Source: Zoogloea sp041904905 (GTDB lineage: Bacteria > Pseudomonadota > Gammaproteobacteria > Burkholderiales > Rhodocyclaceae). From it: DNA of 64,000 nt. The notes below the pieces were generated by a model, which saw only the letters and a program-made list of their open reading frames with translations, was not told the DNA's origin and made no database searches. A program made the translations under genes and the position numbers. The stretch lies in NCBI RefSeq assembly GCF_041904905.1, contig NZ_JAYRMI010000011.1, positions 16,078-80,077 of the forward strand, in the 5' to 3' direction. How positions within the stretch are numbered: position 1 is the first letter of the stretch; each line of letters starts with the position of its first letter. This document shows positions 27,977 through 39,694 of this stretch, one piece after another.

Positions 27977-28651
27977 TTACTGGAATTGCTTGCGGAAGGC
28001 TTCGAACTCGCCGGTGAGCCAGTCGAGCTGCTGGCGCAGGCGGCGGACTTCTTCTTCGAGCTCGCCCACCCGGCTGCCGCGGGTTGCCGTGCCGGCGGCT
28101 TCGGTGTCGAAGGCGTGCTGGGGGATGGCGGCTTCGCCCGAGAGGAGGTGGGCGTAGCGGACTTCCTTGGTGCCCGGGGCCTTGGGCAGGGGCATGGCGA
28201 GCTGCTTGTCGCCCAGGCGTTCGAGCACGTCCTCGACTTCGGCGGGGCTGGCGAAGGCGTGCATGCGCTCGCAGCGGGCGCGGATCTCGCCGACCGTTTG
28301 CGGGCCGCGCAGCATCAGGATGGCGAGCACGGCCTGCATGGGTGGGGTGAGGGAGTGGCGCAGGCGGATCTGGTGTTCCCACTTGGCGACGCGGGCGCCG
28401 GCCTGGTGGCGCTGGCTGACGAGGCCGCGCTCGGCGAGGCGGTCGAGGGTGGCGAGGATGGTGGCTTCGGTGAGGCTCATCACCGGCTCGCGGCCGGTGA
28501 GCTGGTTGCATCCGGTGACCAGCGCATTGACCGACAGGGGGTAGGTGTCGGGGGTGACGAAGGCCTTTTCGATGAGCACGGCGAGGACGCGGACTTCGAA
28601 GTCGTCCAGGTTGAAGCCGGTGGAGGTGTCGGTGGTGGCGGTGTCGGTCAT
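27977..28651 (-). CDS. YceH family (DUF480) protein
   Basis: Protein of 224 residues made of two tandem winged-helix folds, the DUF480 architecture. Recognisable blocks are VRVLAVLIEKAFVTPDTYPL and NALVTGCNQLTGREPVMSL at the N-terminus and the C-terminal coiled end RVGELEEEVRRLRQQLDWL. The family is common in proteobacteria and its biochemical role is not settled. The 78-bp gap to lgt shows no clear terminator. Confidence 0.88.
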   Translation of the reverse strand: MTDTATTDTSTGFNLDDFEVRVLAVLIEKAFVTPDTYPLSVNALVTGCNQLTGREPVMSLTEATILATLDRLAERGLVSQRHQAGARVAKWEHQIRLRHSLTPPMQAVLAILMLRGPQTVGEIRARCERMHAFASPAEVEDVLERLGDKQLAMPLPKAPGTKEVRYAHLLSGEAAIPQHAFDTEAAGTATRGSRVGELEEEVRRLRQQLDWLTGEFEAFRKQFQ

Positions 28652-28730
28652 GGCGGGCTTCCGGGGGCGGGCGAGGGCGCCATCATAGCCGACCTGTCGG
28701 GTCGGCCCGATGACGGCACCGGTGGGGAGG

Positions 28731-29639
<909 letters not shown>

Positions 29640-29648
29640 GGCGGGCTT

Positions 29649-32474
<2,826 letters not shown>

Positions 32475-32540
32475 GGAGCGTTCGGGGTTTGGGCAACCTG
32501 TTAATATACGCCTCTTGCCCCTCCCCACGCAGCACGTTTC

Positions 32541-33737
32541 ATGGCTTCCTCCGACAACGACAAGATGAGCCCGGCCGAACGCCGCGCCGGCCTTTCGCTG
32601 GCCGCGATCTTCGCGCTACGCATGCTCGGGCTGTTCCTGATCCTGCCGGTGTTCGCGGTCCACGCCCACGGCATGCCCGGCGGCGACAACACCGCGCTGG
32701 TCGGCATGGCCATCGGGGCCTACGGCCTCACCCAGGCCTTCCTGCAGATTCCCTTCGGCGCCGCCTCCGACCGCTTCGGCCGCAAGCCGGTGATCGTCGT
32801 CGGCCTGCTGCTGTTCGTGATCGGCAGCGTCGTGGCCGCCATGGCCCAGGACGTCCAGACGGTGGTCGTGGGCCGCGTGCTGCAGGGCGCCGGCGCCATC
32901 TCCGCCGCCGTCACCGCGCTGGCGGCCGACCTCACCCGCGACCAGCACCGCACCAAGGTGATGGCGATGATCGGCTCGTCGATCGGGCTGGTGTTTGCGG
33001 TGTCGATGGTGGCCGCGCCGCTGCTCTACGCGCTGATCGGCATGAGCGGGCTGTTCTGGCTCACCGCCGCGCTGGCCGTGGCGGCAATCTTCACCATCCT
33101 CTTCATCGTGCCCGCCGCGCCGCCAGTGCCGCGGGCCGTGGGGCGCTTCGGCGAGGTGCTCGCCAACGGCCAGCTGATGCGCCTCAACTTCGGCGTGTTC
33201 GCCCTGCACCTGATGCAGACCGCCATGTGGGTGCTGGTGCCGGCCGGGCTGGTGGCCGCCGGGCTGCCCATCGCCGAGCACTGGAAGGTCTATCTGCCCG
33301 CCGTGCTGCTGTCCTTCGTGGTGATGGTGCCGGCGATCATCGTGGCCGAGAAGCGCGGCAAGATGAAACAGGTCTTCAACGCTGCGATCGGCCTGCTGCT
33401 GCTGGTCCAGATCGGGCTGTACGTGGAAGGCAGCGCCGGGCTGTGGCCGCTGGCGATCCTGCTCACGCTGTTCTTCGTGGCGTTCAACGTGCTGGAGGCC
33501 ACCCAGCCGTCGTGGATTTCCAAGATCGCCCCGGCCCACGCCAAGGGCACGGCGCTGGGGGTGTACAACACGCTGCAGTCGGCCGGGCTGTTCCTGGGCG
33601 GCGCCCTGGGCGGCTGGCTGGCCCAGCATGTGGGCCCCGGCGCGGTGTCGCTGCTGGGCTGCGGGCTGGCCGTGGCGTGGCTGATCCTCGCCAGCGGCAT
33701 GGCCCCGCCGCCGGCCCGGCGCGCCGCCGCGGCCTGA
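32541..33737 (+). CDS. MFS transporter (YajR-like)
   Basis: Major facilitator of 398 residues with twelve predicted helices. The loop 2-3 motif reads GAASDRFGRKPVI, and LALRMLG-like AAIFALRMLGLFLILPVF at the start is typical of the YajR/multidrug-type group often placed between uvrA and ssb in betaproteobacteria. The substrate is unknown. It is divergent from uvrA and is followed 31 bp later by ssb on the same strand. Confidence 0.9.
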   Translation: MASSDNDKMSPAERRAGLSLAAIFALRMLGLFLILPVFAVHAHGMPGGDNTALVGMAIGAYGLTQAFLQIPFGAASDRFGRKPVIVVGLLLFVIGSVVAAMAQDVQTVVVGRVLQGAGAISAAVTALAADLTRDQHRTKVMAMIGSSIGLVFAVSMVAAPLLYALIGMSGLFWLTAALAVAAIFTILFIVPAAPPVPRAVGRFGEVLANGQLMRLNFGVFALHLMQTAMWVLVPAGLVAAGLPIAEHWKVYLPAVLLSFVVMVPAIIVAEKRGKMKQVFNAAIGLLLLVQIGLYVEGSAGLWPLAILLTLFFVAFNVLEATQPSWISKIAPAHAKGTALGVYNTLQSAGLFLGGALGGWLAQHVGPGAVSLLGCGLAVAWLILASGMAPPPARRAAAA

Positions 33738-33768
33738 CCGCCCCAACCGAATTTTTCAGGAGAGACAT

Positions 33769-34317
33769 ATGGCTTCGGTCAACAAGGTGATTCTTATCGG
33801 CAACCTGGGCAAGGATCCCGAAACCCGCTACGCCCCGAGCGGCGACGCGATCTGCAACATCACGCTGGCTACCACCGACAACTGGCGTGACAAGGCCACC
33901 GGCGAGAAGCGCGAGGCCACCGAATGGCACCGCGTGGTGTTCTTCGGCAAGCTCGCCGAGATCGCCGGCCAGTACCTGCGCAAGGGCAGCCAGGTGTATG
34001 TGGAAGGCTCGCTGCGCACCCGCAAGTGGCAGGACAAGGACGGCCAGGATCGCTACACCACCGAGATCCGCGCCGACGAGATGAAGATGCTCGGTAGCCG
34101 TCAGGGCATGGGCGGCGGCGACGCGCCGTCGCGCAGCGAGGGGAACTATGGCGGTGGCAGCAACCGTGATGCCGGCGGCTACGGTGGCAGCAGTGGCGGT
34201 GGCGGTGGCGGTGGCGGTTATGGTGGCGGGGCACCTGCGCCGAGTGCGCCGCCGGCACCGAAGAAGCCGGCCGGCGGTGGCGGATTCGGCGATTTCGACG
34301 ACGATATCCCGTTCTGA
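33769..34317 (+). CDS. ssb: Single-stranded DNA-binding protein
   Basis: SSB of 182 residues. The N-terminal OB fold (about 1-112) shows NKVILIGNLGKDPETRY, TEWHRVVFFGKLAEIAGQYL and GSQVYVEGSLRTRKWQD. A glycine-rich flexible linker follows, including a run of eight glycines, and the acidic tip DDDIPF recruits repair and replication partners. AGGAGAGACAT gives a good ribosome site before the ATG. A strong hairpin terminator lies downstream at 34346. Confidence 0.97.
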   Translation: MASVNKVILIGNLGKDPETRYAPSGDAICNITLATTDNWRDKATGEKREATEWHRVVFFGKLAEIAGQYLRKGSQVYVEGSLRTRKWQDKDGQDRYTTEIRADEMKMLGSRQGMGGGDAPSRSEGNYGGGSNRDAGGYGGSSGGGGGGGGYGGGAPAPSAPPAPKKPAGGGGFGDFDDDIPF

Positions 34318-34345
34318 ACGAACATCCGGCCCCCGGCTTTTCTTA

Positions 34346-34376
34346 AACAGCGTGGCATGATCTGCCACGCTGTTTT
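34346..34376 (+). terminator. Intrinsic terminator after ssb
   Basis: Perfect 12-bp stem (AACAGCGTGGCA with TGCCACGCTGTT) around a five-base loop TGATC, ending in TTTT. It lies 29 bp after the ssb stop codon and should end the MFS-ssb transcript. Confidence 0.85.
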
Positions 34377-34758
34377 ACTTTGTCACATTCCGGCCCGTCT
34401 TGCCGCGGCCAGCGATCATGCGGTTCTTGCCGACCTCCCCGGCCAAGCTGCTACACTTTAGTTATAGATGAACCGTTGCCGCTCACCGGTGTCGCGCGCG
34501 GGGGGCAATAGGTTTTATTGTTTTTTCTAGCGAACAGTTGTGGTTGAAAATACGGTTTTGTTTGCTAGCCTTGTCTAATGCGGGTTGGTTGTTTGGTGTT
34601 ATTGCCGATTTTGATGAAGACGCGTGTTTGTTTACACTCTTCGGGTCGAAGCGGATGTCTGCCAGAATCCGGGCCCCGGGCCTGGCCTTGTCAGGCATCC
34701 GGAATGACAGAACCATCACCATCCCTTGAATCGTTTGTTCTTTTTTTTCGACTGACCC
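34377..34758 (+). other. AT-rich non-coding leader before the HTH-receiver gene
   Basis: This stretch contains no credible gene. It is much richer in A and T than its surroundings, particularly 34500-34630. A weak promoter candidate is TTGCCG at 34427-34432 with TACACT at 34452-34457 (19-bp spacer). If used, it would leave a leader of nearly 300 nt. The final 30 bases before the ATG at 34759 contain a run of eight T and no purine-rich ribosome site. I see no known riboswitch. Confidence 0.5.
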
Positions 34759-35382
34759 ATGGCCGTCACACCCGAAACGCCTGAAAAGGAATACTGCAGC
34801 ACTTCCGAGGCCGCCCAGCGTCTGGGGTTGTCTTTGGGCACCGTCCAGCAGATGGTCGAGAACGGCCAGCTGGAGGGCTGGAAGACCGCCGGCGGGCACC
34901 GGCGAATCCGCGTCAGCTCGATCGAGGAGTTCCGTGCCCGCTCGATGGCCGGCAACTCCGTCAATCAGCCTCGCCCCGCAGCAAACAGCCTGCAGGTGCT
35001 GGTGGCCGAGGACGACCGCATCCTCCAGAAGCTCTACGAGCACACCTTGTCGTCATGGGGGCTGCCGCTGCAGATCCGCCTTGTATCCAGCGGGATCGAC
35101 GGTCTGCTGGAGATCGGCCGGGTGCCGCCCGATCTGCTCATCACCGACCTGCGCATGCCCGGTATCGACGGGTTCGAGATGATCCGTCGCCTGCGCGCCG
35201 ATCCGCAACTCCAGGAACTCGACATCGTGGTGGTCAGCGGCCTCACCGAAGACGAGATCCTCGAGAACGGCGGCTTGCCTCCGGATGTCATCTTCTATTG
35301 CAAGCCGGTGCCCTTTCGTGAGCTGAAGGGCTATGTCCAGGCCAAGATCATGGCGATGCAGCGTCGCGGTCGAGCGGCCTGA
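34759..35382 (+). CDS. Response regulator with N-terminal MerR/excisionase-type HTH
   Basis: Protein of 207 residues. Residues about 12-62 form an excisionase/BldC-type helix-turn-helix (STSEAAQRLGLSLGTVQQMV, then WKTAGGHRRIRVSSIEEF). Residues about 78-200 form a receiver with acidic AEDD, phosphoacceptor D130 in LLITDLRMPGIDG and lysine in FYCKPVPF. DNA binding before the receiver reverses the usual OmpR/NarL order. No kinase gene is adjacent, so the phosphodonor is unknown. There is no Shine-Dalgarno-like sequence before the ATG, and no alternative start in frame nearby. A terminator follows. Confidence 0.88.
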   Translation: MAVTPETPEKEYCSTSEAAQRLGLSLGTVQQMVENGQLEGWKTAGGHRRIRVSSIEEFRARSMAGNSVNQPRPAANSLQVLVAEDDRILQKLYEHTLSSWGLPLQIRLVSSGIDGLLEIGRVPPDLLITDLRMPGIDGFEMIRRLRADPQLQELDIVVVSGLTEDEILENGGLPPDVIFYCKPVPFRELKGYVQAKIMAMQRRGRAA

Positions 35383-35400
35383 GCGGTTCCGCATCAACGA

Positions 35401-35425
35401 AAGGCCGGCTCATGCCGGCCTTTTT
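35401..35425 (+). terminator. Intrinsic terminator after the HTH-receiver gene
   Basis: Perfect 9-bp stem AAGGCCGGC / GCCGGCCTT with loop TCAT, followed by a T-run (35421-35425). It lies 18 bp after the stop codon. Confidence 0.9.
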
Positions 35426-35788
35426 CTTTGGGCGCCCGTCATGCGGAGACTGCCGCCCAGGGTGCCTGTTTCGTCGGCTCGGCGGTCATGGCGCCGAATA
35501 ATCTCGACACACTATGTGACATTTTTCCGATTCGCCTGCCTGCGGCGAGCAATAACGCACGGGTAGATATTCGTCTTTTTCATAAAATTTCGTTAAATCG
35601 TAAGTCACCGTGGATAAATTCTCTCTACGCATATCGAGGTGAATGTGAAATTTGTCGACGCTTTGCGATATTGCGTAAATTTGCAGAGGCATTGTTGTTT
35701 TTTGTAAATATGAAATTTCGTGCGCGGTAGCGAACCGCTGTCCGGATCGATGTTCCAGTTGGCCGACCCCCTTTCAGGCAGGTGATAC
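35426..35788. other. AT-rich gap, no recognised gene
   Basis: About 360 bp between the terminator and the unrecognised gene at 35789. The part from 35500 to 35740 is strongly AT-rich (for example TTTTTCATAAAATTTCG and TTTTTTGTAAATATG) compared with the rest of the window. A plus-strand frame of 81 codons could start at 35488 (MAPNNLDTLCDIF), but it has no ribosome site or family resemblance, so it is not called. The composition suggests a promoter region, a silenced foreign segment, or both. Confidence 0.5.
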
Positions 35789-36361
35789 ATGTTGAGCACA
35801 GCACAGATGCAATGGTCCATGCCAGACAGCCTGCGCCCCGTTCCTGCGGGGGATGAAAGATGGGCGGCGAGCGATCCGGTCACCGAGGCAGCCATCACCG
35901 GCGCGGCGCTGGTTCGGCACCTGGACGATTTCCGTTTCGCCAGCCTGCGGGCCTTGCGTCAGATCCATCGGGCGCTGGGGGCGGAGCGGGTCGCCATCGG
36001 CTTCATCGACGCGGAGGGCATGAGCGTCCGCGAGGCGCTGGCCTGGTCTGGCGGCTTCGGGCGGTGCGGCGATTCGGAGCGGGTGGTGTCGTGCGAGGCC
36101 TTTGCGGCCAAGATGGGCGCTTGGATGGCGTCGCGCAGCGGTGCGCTGGAGGTGGAGATCGACGGTTTTGACCCGGCGTGGCACGAGTTGGGCTGCGACC
36201 GCCTGCTGCTGGTGCGCGGGGAGCGCTTCGTCAAGGGCCTTGGGCAGGCGGTGTTGCTGGCACAGTTACGTGCGCCGGCGCCGCTTGCGGGGGGCGCCGA
36301 CCACGCCCTGGCGATGTTGCTGGACGAGTACGCCTGCCGCCGTCAGTCGGTCAGGGCGTAG
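35789..36361 (+). CDS. Unrecognised protein, weakly GAF-like
   Basis: No family was recognised. The 190-residue product is soluble, with no signal peptide or helix through the membrane. The stretch RFASLRALRQIHRALGAERVAIGFIDAEGM resembles the opening of GAF sensor domains, and the C-terminal part (DRLLLVRGERFVKGLGQAVLLAQL) could complete such a fold, but this is a guess. An AGGTG ribosome site precedes the ATG. The gene is convergent with hoxW; their ends overlap by about 11 bp. It follows the AT-rich gap, which supports its own promoter. Confidence 0.6.
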   Translation: MLSTAQMQWSMPDSLRPVPAGDERWAASDPVTEAAITGAALVRHLDDFRFASLRALRQIHRALGAERVAIGFIDAEGMSVREALAWSGGFGRCGDSERVVSCEAFAAKMGAWMASRSGALEVEIDGFDPAWHELGCDRLLLVRGERFVKGLGQAVLLAQLRAPAPLAGGADHALAMLLDEYACRRQSVRA

Positions 36362-36836
36362 GCGCGGGGGCGTCGGCCAGCCGGCGCCAGTGGTCGGGTT
36401 CGGGTCGGGCGAGGCAGTCGGCGAGGTGTTGTCGGGCCGCGGCCAGATGCTGGCCTGCCCGGGCGCTCAAGGGGGCGCCCAGTTCGAAGGATTCGCCCCG
36501 CACGCACAGCACGAAGGCCGGCGGCGGGGGTGTCCGCCGGATGTCCTGGAAGACCTGGAGCACGGCCTGCGGGTCGAGGGCGTGGCTGCTCACCGCGCGC
36601 CCGGCGCGGGGCTGGATCTCCGAGAAGCTGAAGGGGGCCGGGGTGCCGGTGCCCGCATCGATGAAGAGCGCCAGCGTGGCGTTGTCGAGGTCGAGGGCGT
36701 GCTCTATCTGTAGCTGAAAATCGTCCACCAGCCGCACGCCGGGCGGCGCGGTGCGTTCCAGTTCGGCCATGAGCTGCGGGCCTATCGCATCGTCGCCGCG
36801 CGAAGGGTTGCCCACCGAGAAGATCACGACGTCCAT
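36351..36836 (-). CDS. hoxW: Hydrogenase maturation protease HoxW
   Basis: Endopeptidase of 161 residues expected to trim the C-terminal extension of HoxH after Ni insertion. The family signature VGNPSRGDDAIGPQLM contains the metal-recognising acidic residues, and ALDLDNATLALFIDAGTG carries the second conserved acidic site. The ATG overlaps the end of hoxH by 13 bp, so it is translated with the hydrogenase operon. The hyp genes needed for Ni-Fe-CN-CO assembly are not in this window. Confidence 0.88.
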   Translation of the reverse strand: MDVVIFSVGNPSRGDDAIGPQLMAELERTAPPGVRLVDDFQLQIEHALDLDNATLALFIDAGTGTPAPFSFSEIQPRAGRAVSSHALDPQAVLQVFQDIRRTPPPPAFVLCVRGESFELGAPLSARAGQHLAAARQHLADCLARPEPDHWRRLADAPAPTP

Positions 36837-38311
36837 GGCGGGCCCCAGGGGGGGCTGGAGGCGCGATCCACCGGTGTGCCGTCCGTATCGAGCAGCTCGA
36901 CCGTCAGCGGCATCTTGCCCAGGGCGTGGGTGGCGCACGACAGGCAGGGGTCGAAGGCGCGGATGGCGACCTCGATGTGGTTCAGCAGCCCTTCGGTGAG
37001 CTGGCGGCCGTCCAGATAACGGCGGGCCACCTGGCGCACGGCTTCGTTCATCGCCTGGTTGTTGTGGGTGGTGGAGACGATGAGGTTGCAGTAGCTCACC
37101 AGATCGTCGTCGCCCACCCGGTAGTGGTGGATCAGCGTGCCGCGAGGGGCCTCGATGATGCCGACGCCTTCGCGGCCGCGGGGGCCTTCGGCCATGCGTT
37201 CGCCGGTGAGGATGTCGGGGTCGTCGAGCAGATCGCGAATCACTTCGGCGGCGTGGAGCATCTCGATCATGCGCGCCCAGTGGTAGGCCAGAGGGGCGTG
37301 GATGGGTTCGCCCTCGCCGTGGTCGATGAAGGCCTGGCGTTCGGCTTCGGCCAGCGGGCTGGGGATGAAGTCGCAGTTCTGCACCCGGGCCAGCGGGCCG
37401 ACCTTGTACCAGCCCCTGGCGGGGCCGAGGGCCTCGACGTAGGGGAACTTCATGTAGCTCCAGGGCTTCACCTCTTCGCGCAGATGCACGTCGTAGTCGG
37501 CGCAGGGCACGCCGTCCTTCACGATGAGGCCGCGGGCGTCGCGCAGGCGCAGCACGCCGTCGTAGAGGTCGAGGGCGCCGTCGGCCCGCACCAGACTGAG
37601 CAGGTGGCTGCGGAACAGCCCGAACTCGTCGTAGAGCGAGCCGTTGGTTTCGTGGAGCCGGCGGGCAAGGTGCACCGCGTCGCGGCTCCAGGCGATGATC
37701 TGGTCGGCGTCGGCGCGCAGCAGATCGCGGTCTTCGCGGCTCACCAGCCGGTTCACCCCGCCGGGGATCGCGCCGGTGCCATGCACCCGCTTGCCGGCGG
37801 TGATGCGGATCACCTCCTGGCCGAACTTGCGCAGCAGCACGCCCTGGCGCGCCACCTCGGGATACGCGGCCGCCACGCCGACGATGTTGCGCTGCTGCAC
37901 CGGCGATTCAAACCCGAACAACAGGTCCGGCGACGACAGGTGGAAGAAGTGCAGGGCGTGGGATTGCAGGATCTGGCCGTAATGCATCAGGCGGCGGATC
38001 TTGTCGGCGCTGGCGGTGACCCGCGCCGCGCCCACCACCGGGTCGAGCGCCTTGGCGGCGGCCAGGTGATGGCTCACCGGGCAGATGCCGCACAGGCGCT
38101 GGACCATCACCGGGACTTCCCAGTACGGCCGGCCCTGGATGAATTTCTCGAAGCCGCGAAATTCCACGATGTGCAGCCGCGCTTCCTTCACGTGGCCGGC
38201 GTCGTCCAGCAGCAGGGTGACCTTGCCGTGGCCCTCGACGCGCGACACGGGATCGATGGCAACCCGGCGGAGGTTTTCGCGGTTGGCGGCGGTTTCCAGT
38301 TCGAAGCTCAT
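36824..38311 (-). CDS. hoxH: NAD-linked [NiFe] hydrogenase large subunit HoxH
   Basis: Catalytic subunit of 495 residues of a bidirectional, cytoplasmic group 3d hydrogenase that couples H2 to NAD(H). Both nickel-binding motifs are present: RLCGICPVSHH near residue 73 and DPCLSCATHALGKM near the C-terminus. About 30 residues after the second motif form the extension removed by HoxW. An AAGGAG ribosome site precedes the ATG, but it can pair within a small stem (GCTCC-GAA-GGAGC). Between hoxY and hoxH lies a 139-bp spacer with a long inverted repeat, unusual within a hox operon. Confidence 0.95.
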   Translation of the reverse strand: MSFELETAANRENLRRVAIDPVSRVEGHGKVTLLLDDAGHVKEARLHIVEFRGFEKFIQGRPYWEVPVMVQRLCGICPVSHHLAAAKALDPVVGAARVTASADKIRRLMHYGQILQSHALHFFHLSSPDLLFGFESPVQQRNIVGVAAAYPEVARQGVLLRKFGQEVIRITAGKRVHGTGAIPGGVNRLVSREDRDLLRADADQIIAWSRDAVHLARRLHETNGSLYDEFGLFRSHLLSLVRADGALDLYDGVLRLRDARGLIVKDGVPCADYDVHLREEVKPWSYMKFPYVEALGPARGWYKVGPLARVQNCDFIPSPLAEAERQAFIDHGEGEPIHAPLAYHWARMIEMLHAAEVIRDLLDDPDILTGERMAEGPRGREGVGIIEAPRGTLIHHYRVGDDDLVSYCNLIVSTTHNNQAMNEAVRQVARRYLDGRQLTEGLLNHIEVAIRAFDPCLSCATHALGKMPLTVELLDTDGTPVDRASSPPWGPPWTS

Positions 38312-38327
38312 GGGGGGCTCCTTCGGA

Positions 38328-38447
38328 GCAGTGAGGAGTGAGGGGTGAGGAGTGAGGAGGCCTTCTTTGAGCCTGGTGCGCTGGCGATCGTCAGCGCAAA
38401 GCGCTCGGGCGCGGCCTCCTCACTCCTTACTCATGTCTCCTCACTGC
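38328..38447. repeat. Long inverted repeat between hoxY and hoxH
   Basis: Arms of 35 nt (38328-38362 and 38413-38447) are complementary at about 30 positions: 14 inner pairs perfect (GGAGTGAGGAGGCC), a 10-base imperfect part, then 11 outer pairs perfect (GCAGTGAGGAG). The 50-nt loop contains a further 7-bp stem (TGCGCTG with CAGCGCA). The repeat begins three bases after the hoxY stop and ends 16 bases before the hoxH start. Arms are built from GTGAGGAGT-like repeats. It could be a mobile palindromic element or an RNA structure that sets the HoxY:HoxH ratio. Confidence 0.85.
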
Positions 38448-38450
38448 CCC

Positions 38451-38996
38451 TCAGTCGTAATGCAGCAACCCGCCCGTCAGCCGCGGGGTGCGGCCGGCGA
38501 TCAGGTCGGTGAGAAACTTCCAGATCGCCGGGCCCGAGGGCGGGCAGCCGGGGATGAAGTAGTCGATGCGCACCACCTCGTGGATCGGTCGCACCTTGTC
38601 CAGCGGTAGCGGCAGCTCCGGGTCGTTGGGGATCTGGCCGTTCTCGACGCCGGGGCGGAACTGATAGACCTCGCGCAGGCACTCGGACAGCGACAGGTGG
38701 TTGCGCTGGGCCGGCAGGCCGCCGGTGACGGCGCAGGCGCCCAGGGCGATCAGCGTCTTGCAGTTGCGGCGGAACTCGCGCAGCACGTGCACGTTCTCGG
38801 CGTTGCACACGCCGCCTTCGATCAGGCCGATGTCGCAGGGGCCCACGTCCTTGATGTCGGTGAGGGGCGAGCGGTCGAATTCGATGAGATCCACCAGCTC
38901 GAACAGGTGCTCGTCGATGTCGAGGAAGGACATGTGACAGCCGAAGCAGCCGGCGAGCGAGGTGGTGGCGACGCGCAGCTTGCGGGGCGAGGTCAT
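38451..38996 (-). CDS. hoxY: NAD-linked hydrogenase small subunit HoxY
   Basis: Electron-transfer subunit of 181 residues that pairs with HoxH and carries a [4Fe-4S] cluster. The ligand cysteines appear as GCFGCHMSFLD, EGGVCNAEN, ALGACAVTGG and IPGCPPSGP. No Tat signal is present, as expected for the cytoplasmic enzyme. The start ATG overlaps the hoxU stop by four bases. Unlike its upstream junctions, its downstream junction to hoxH is separated by the inverted repeat. Confidence 0.95.
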   Translation of the reverse strand: MTSPRKLRVATTSLAGCFGCHMSFLDIDEHLFELVDLIEFDRSPLTDIKDVGPCDIGLIEGGVCNAENVHVLREFRRNCKTLIALGACAVTGGLPAQRNHLSLSECLREVYQFRPGVENGQIPNDPELPLPLDKVRPIHEVVRIDYFIPGCPPSGPAIWKFLTDLIAGRTPRLTGGLLHYD

Positions 38997-39694
38997 GGCG
39001 CCTCCTTCAGCGTCTCGGCGCTGATCTGCGTGCCGTCGAAGCGGCGTTCGCCGATGGGGACCGCAAAGCCGGTGCGCTTGGGAAGGATCACGCCTACCGG
39101 GCAGATGTTTGCGGCGCGGTCGTCCTTGCTGAAATCGGTGTCGGCCAGGCGGCCGGATTCGGCATTGACCACCAGGTGCTTGTCGATGCCGCGGCCGGTG
39201 AGGGCGAACACCGACTTGCCGTCCATGTCGCGGCTGGCGCGCACGCACAGCTCGCAGAAGATGCAGCGGTTGAAATCCAGCAGCACGTCCGGGTGCGAGG
39301 CGTCCACCGGGCGGTCCGGGAAGAAGTGTCGGAAGCGCGGGGTGAGCATCTCGTACTCGTAGCCCAGGGCCTGCAGCTCGCAGTTGCCGCTCTTCTCGCA
39401 GGACGGGCAGAAGTGGTTGCCTTCGACGAACAGCATCTGCAGGATGCCGCGGCGCTCGCCGTTCATCTCGGGGGTGTTGCTCTCCACCTCGGCGCCATCC
39501 TTGGCGGGCGTGGCGCAGGCGGAGACGTGCCGGCCGGCGCTCTTCACCACGCACAGCTTGCAGCTGCCGTGGGGCGGAAAATCCTTGTGCCAGCACAGGC
39601 TGGGGATGTAGTGGCCGGCGGTGCGGGCGGCTTCGAGGATGGTCTGGCCGTCGTCAAACGGCACGGGCTGGCCGTCGAGGAGAAACTGTTTCAT
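38993..39694 (-). CDS. hoxU: Hydrogenase diaphorase Fe-S subunit HoxU
   Basis: Protein of 233 residues homologous to the N-terminal part of NuoG; it relays electrons between the NADH-binding HoxF and the HoxYH module. Cluster motifs in order: [2Fe-2S] ligands in LCWHKDFPPHGSCKLCVV and ACATPAKDG, the His/Cys site in HFCPSCEKSGNCELQ, and [4Fe-4S] ligands in FNRCIFCELCVRAS and NICPVGVI. It overlaps hoxF and hoxY by four bases each, which implies coupled translation. Confidence 0.95.
   Translation of the reverse strand: MKQFLLDGQPVPFDDGQTILEAARTAGHYIPSLCWHKDFPPHGSCKLCVVKSAGRHVSACATPAKDGAEVESNTPEMNGERRGILQMLFVEGNHFCPSCEKSGNCELQALGYEYEMLTPRFRHFFPDRPVDASHPDVLLDFNRCIFCELCVRASRDMDGKSVFALTGRGIDKHLVVNAESGRLADTDFSKDDRAANICPVGVILPKRTGFAVPIGERRFDGTQISAETLKEAP

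Noticed and set aside
32475..32540. LexA (SOS) box in the uvrA-MFS intergenic region
   Set aside because: Only one half (CTGTTAATATAC) fits; no second half at the proper spacing. Listed only as a remark under uvrA.
35488..35730. 81-codon plus-strand frame in the AT-rich gap
   Set aside because: No ribosome site, no family resemblance, AT-rich composition unlike coding sequence in this genome.
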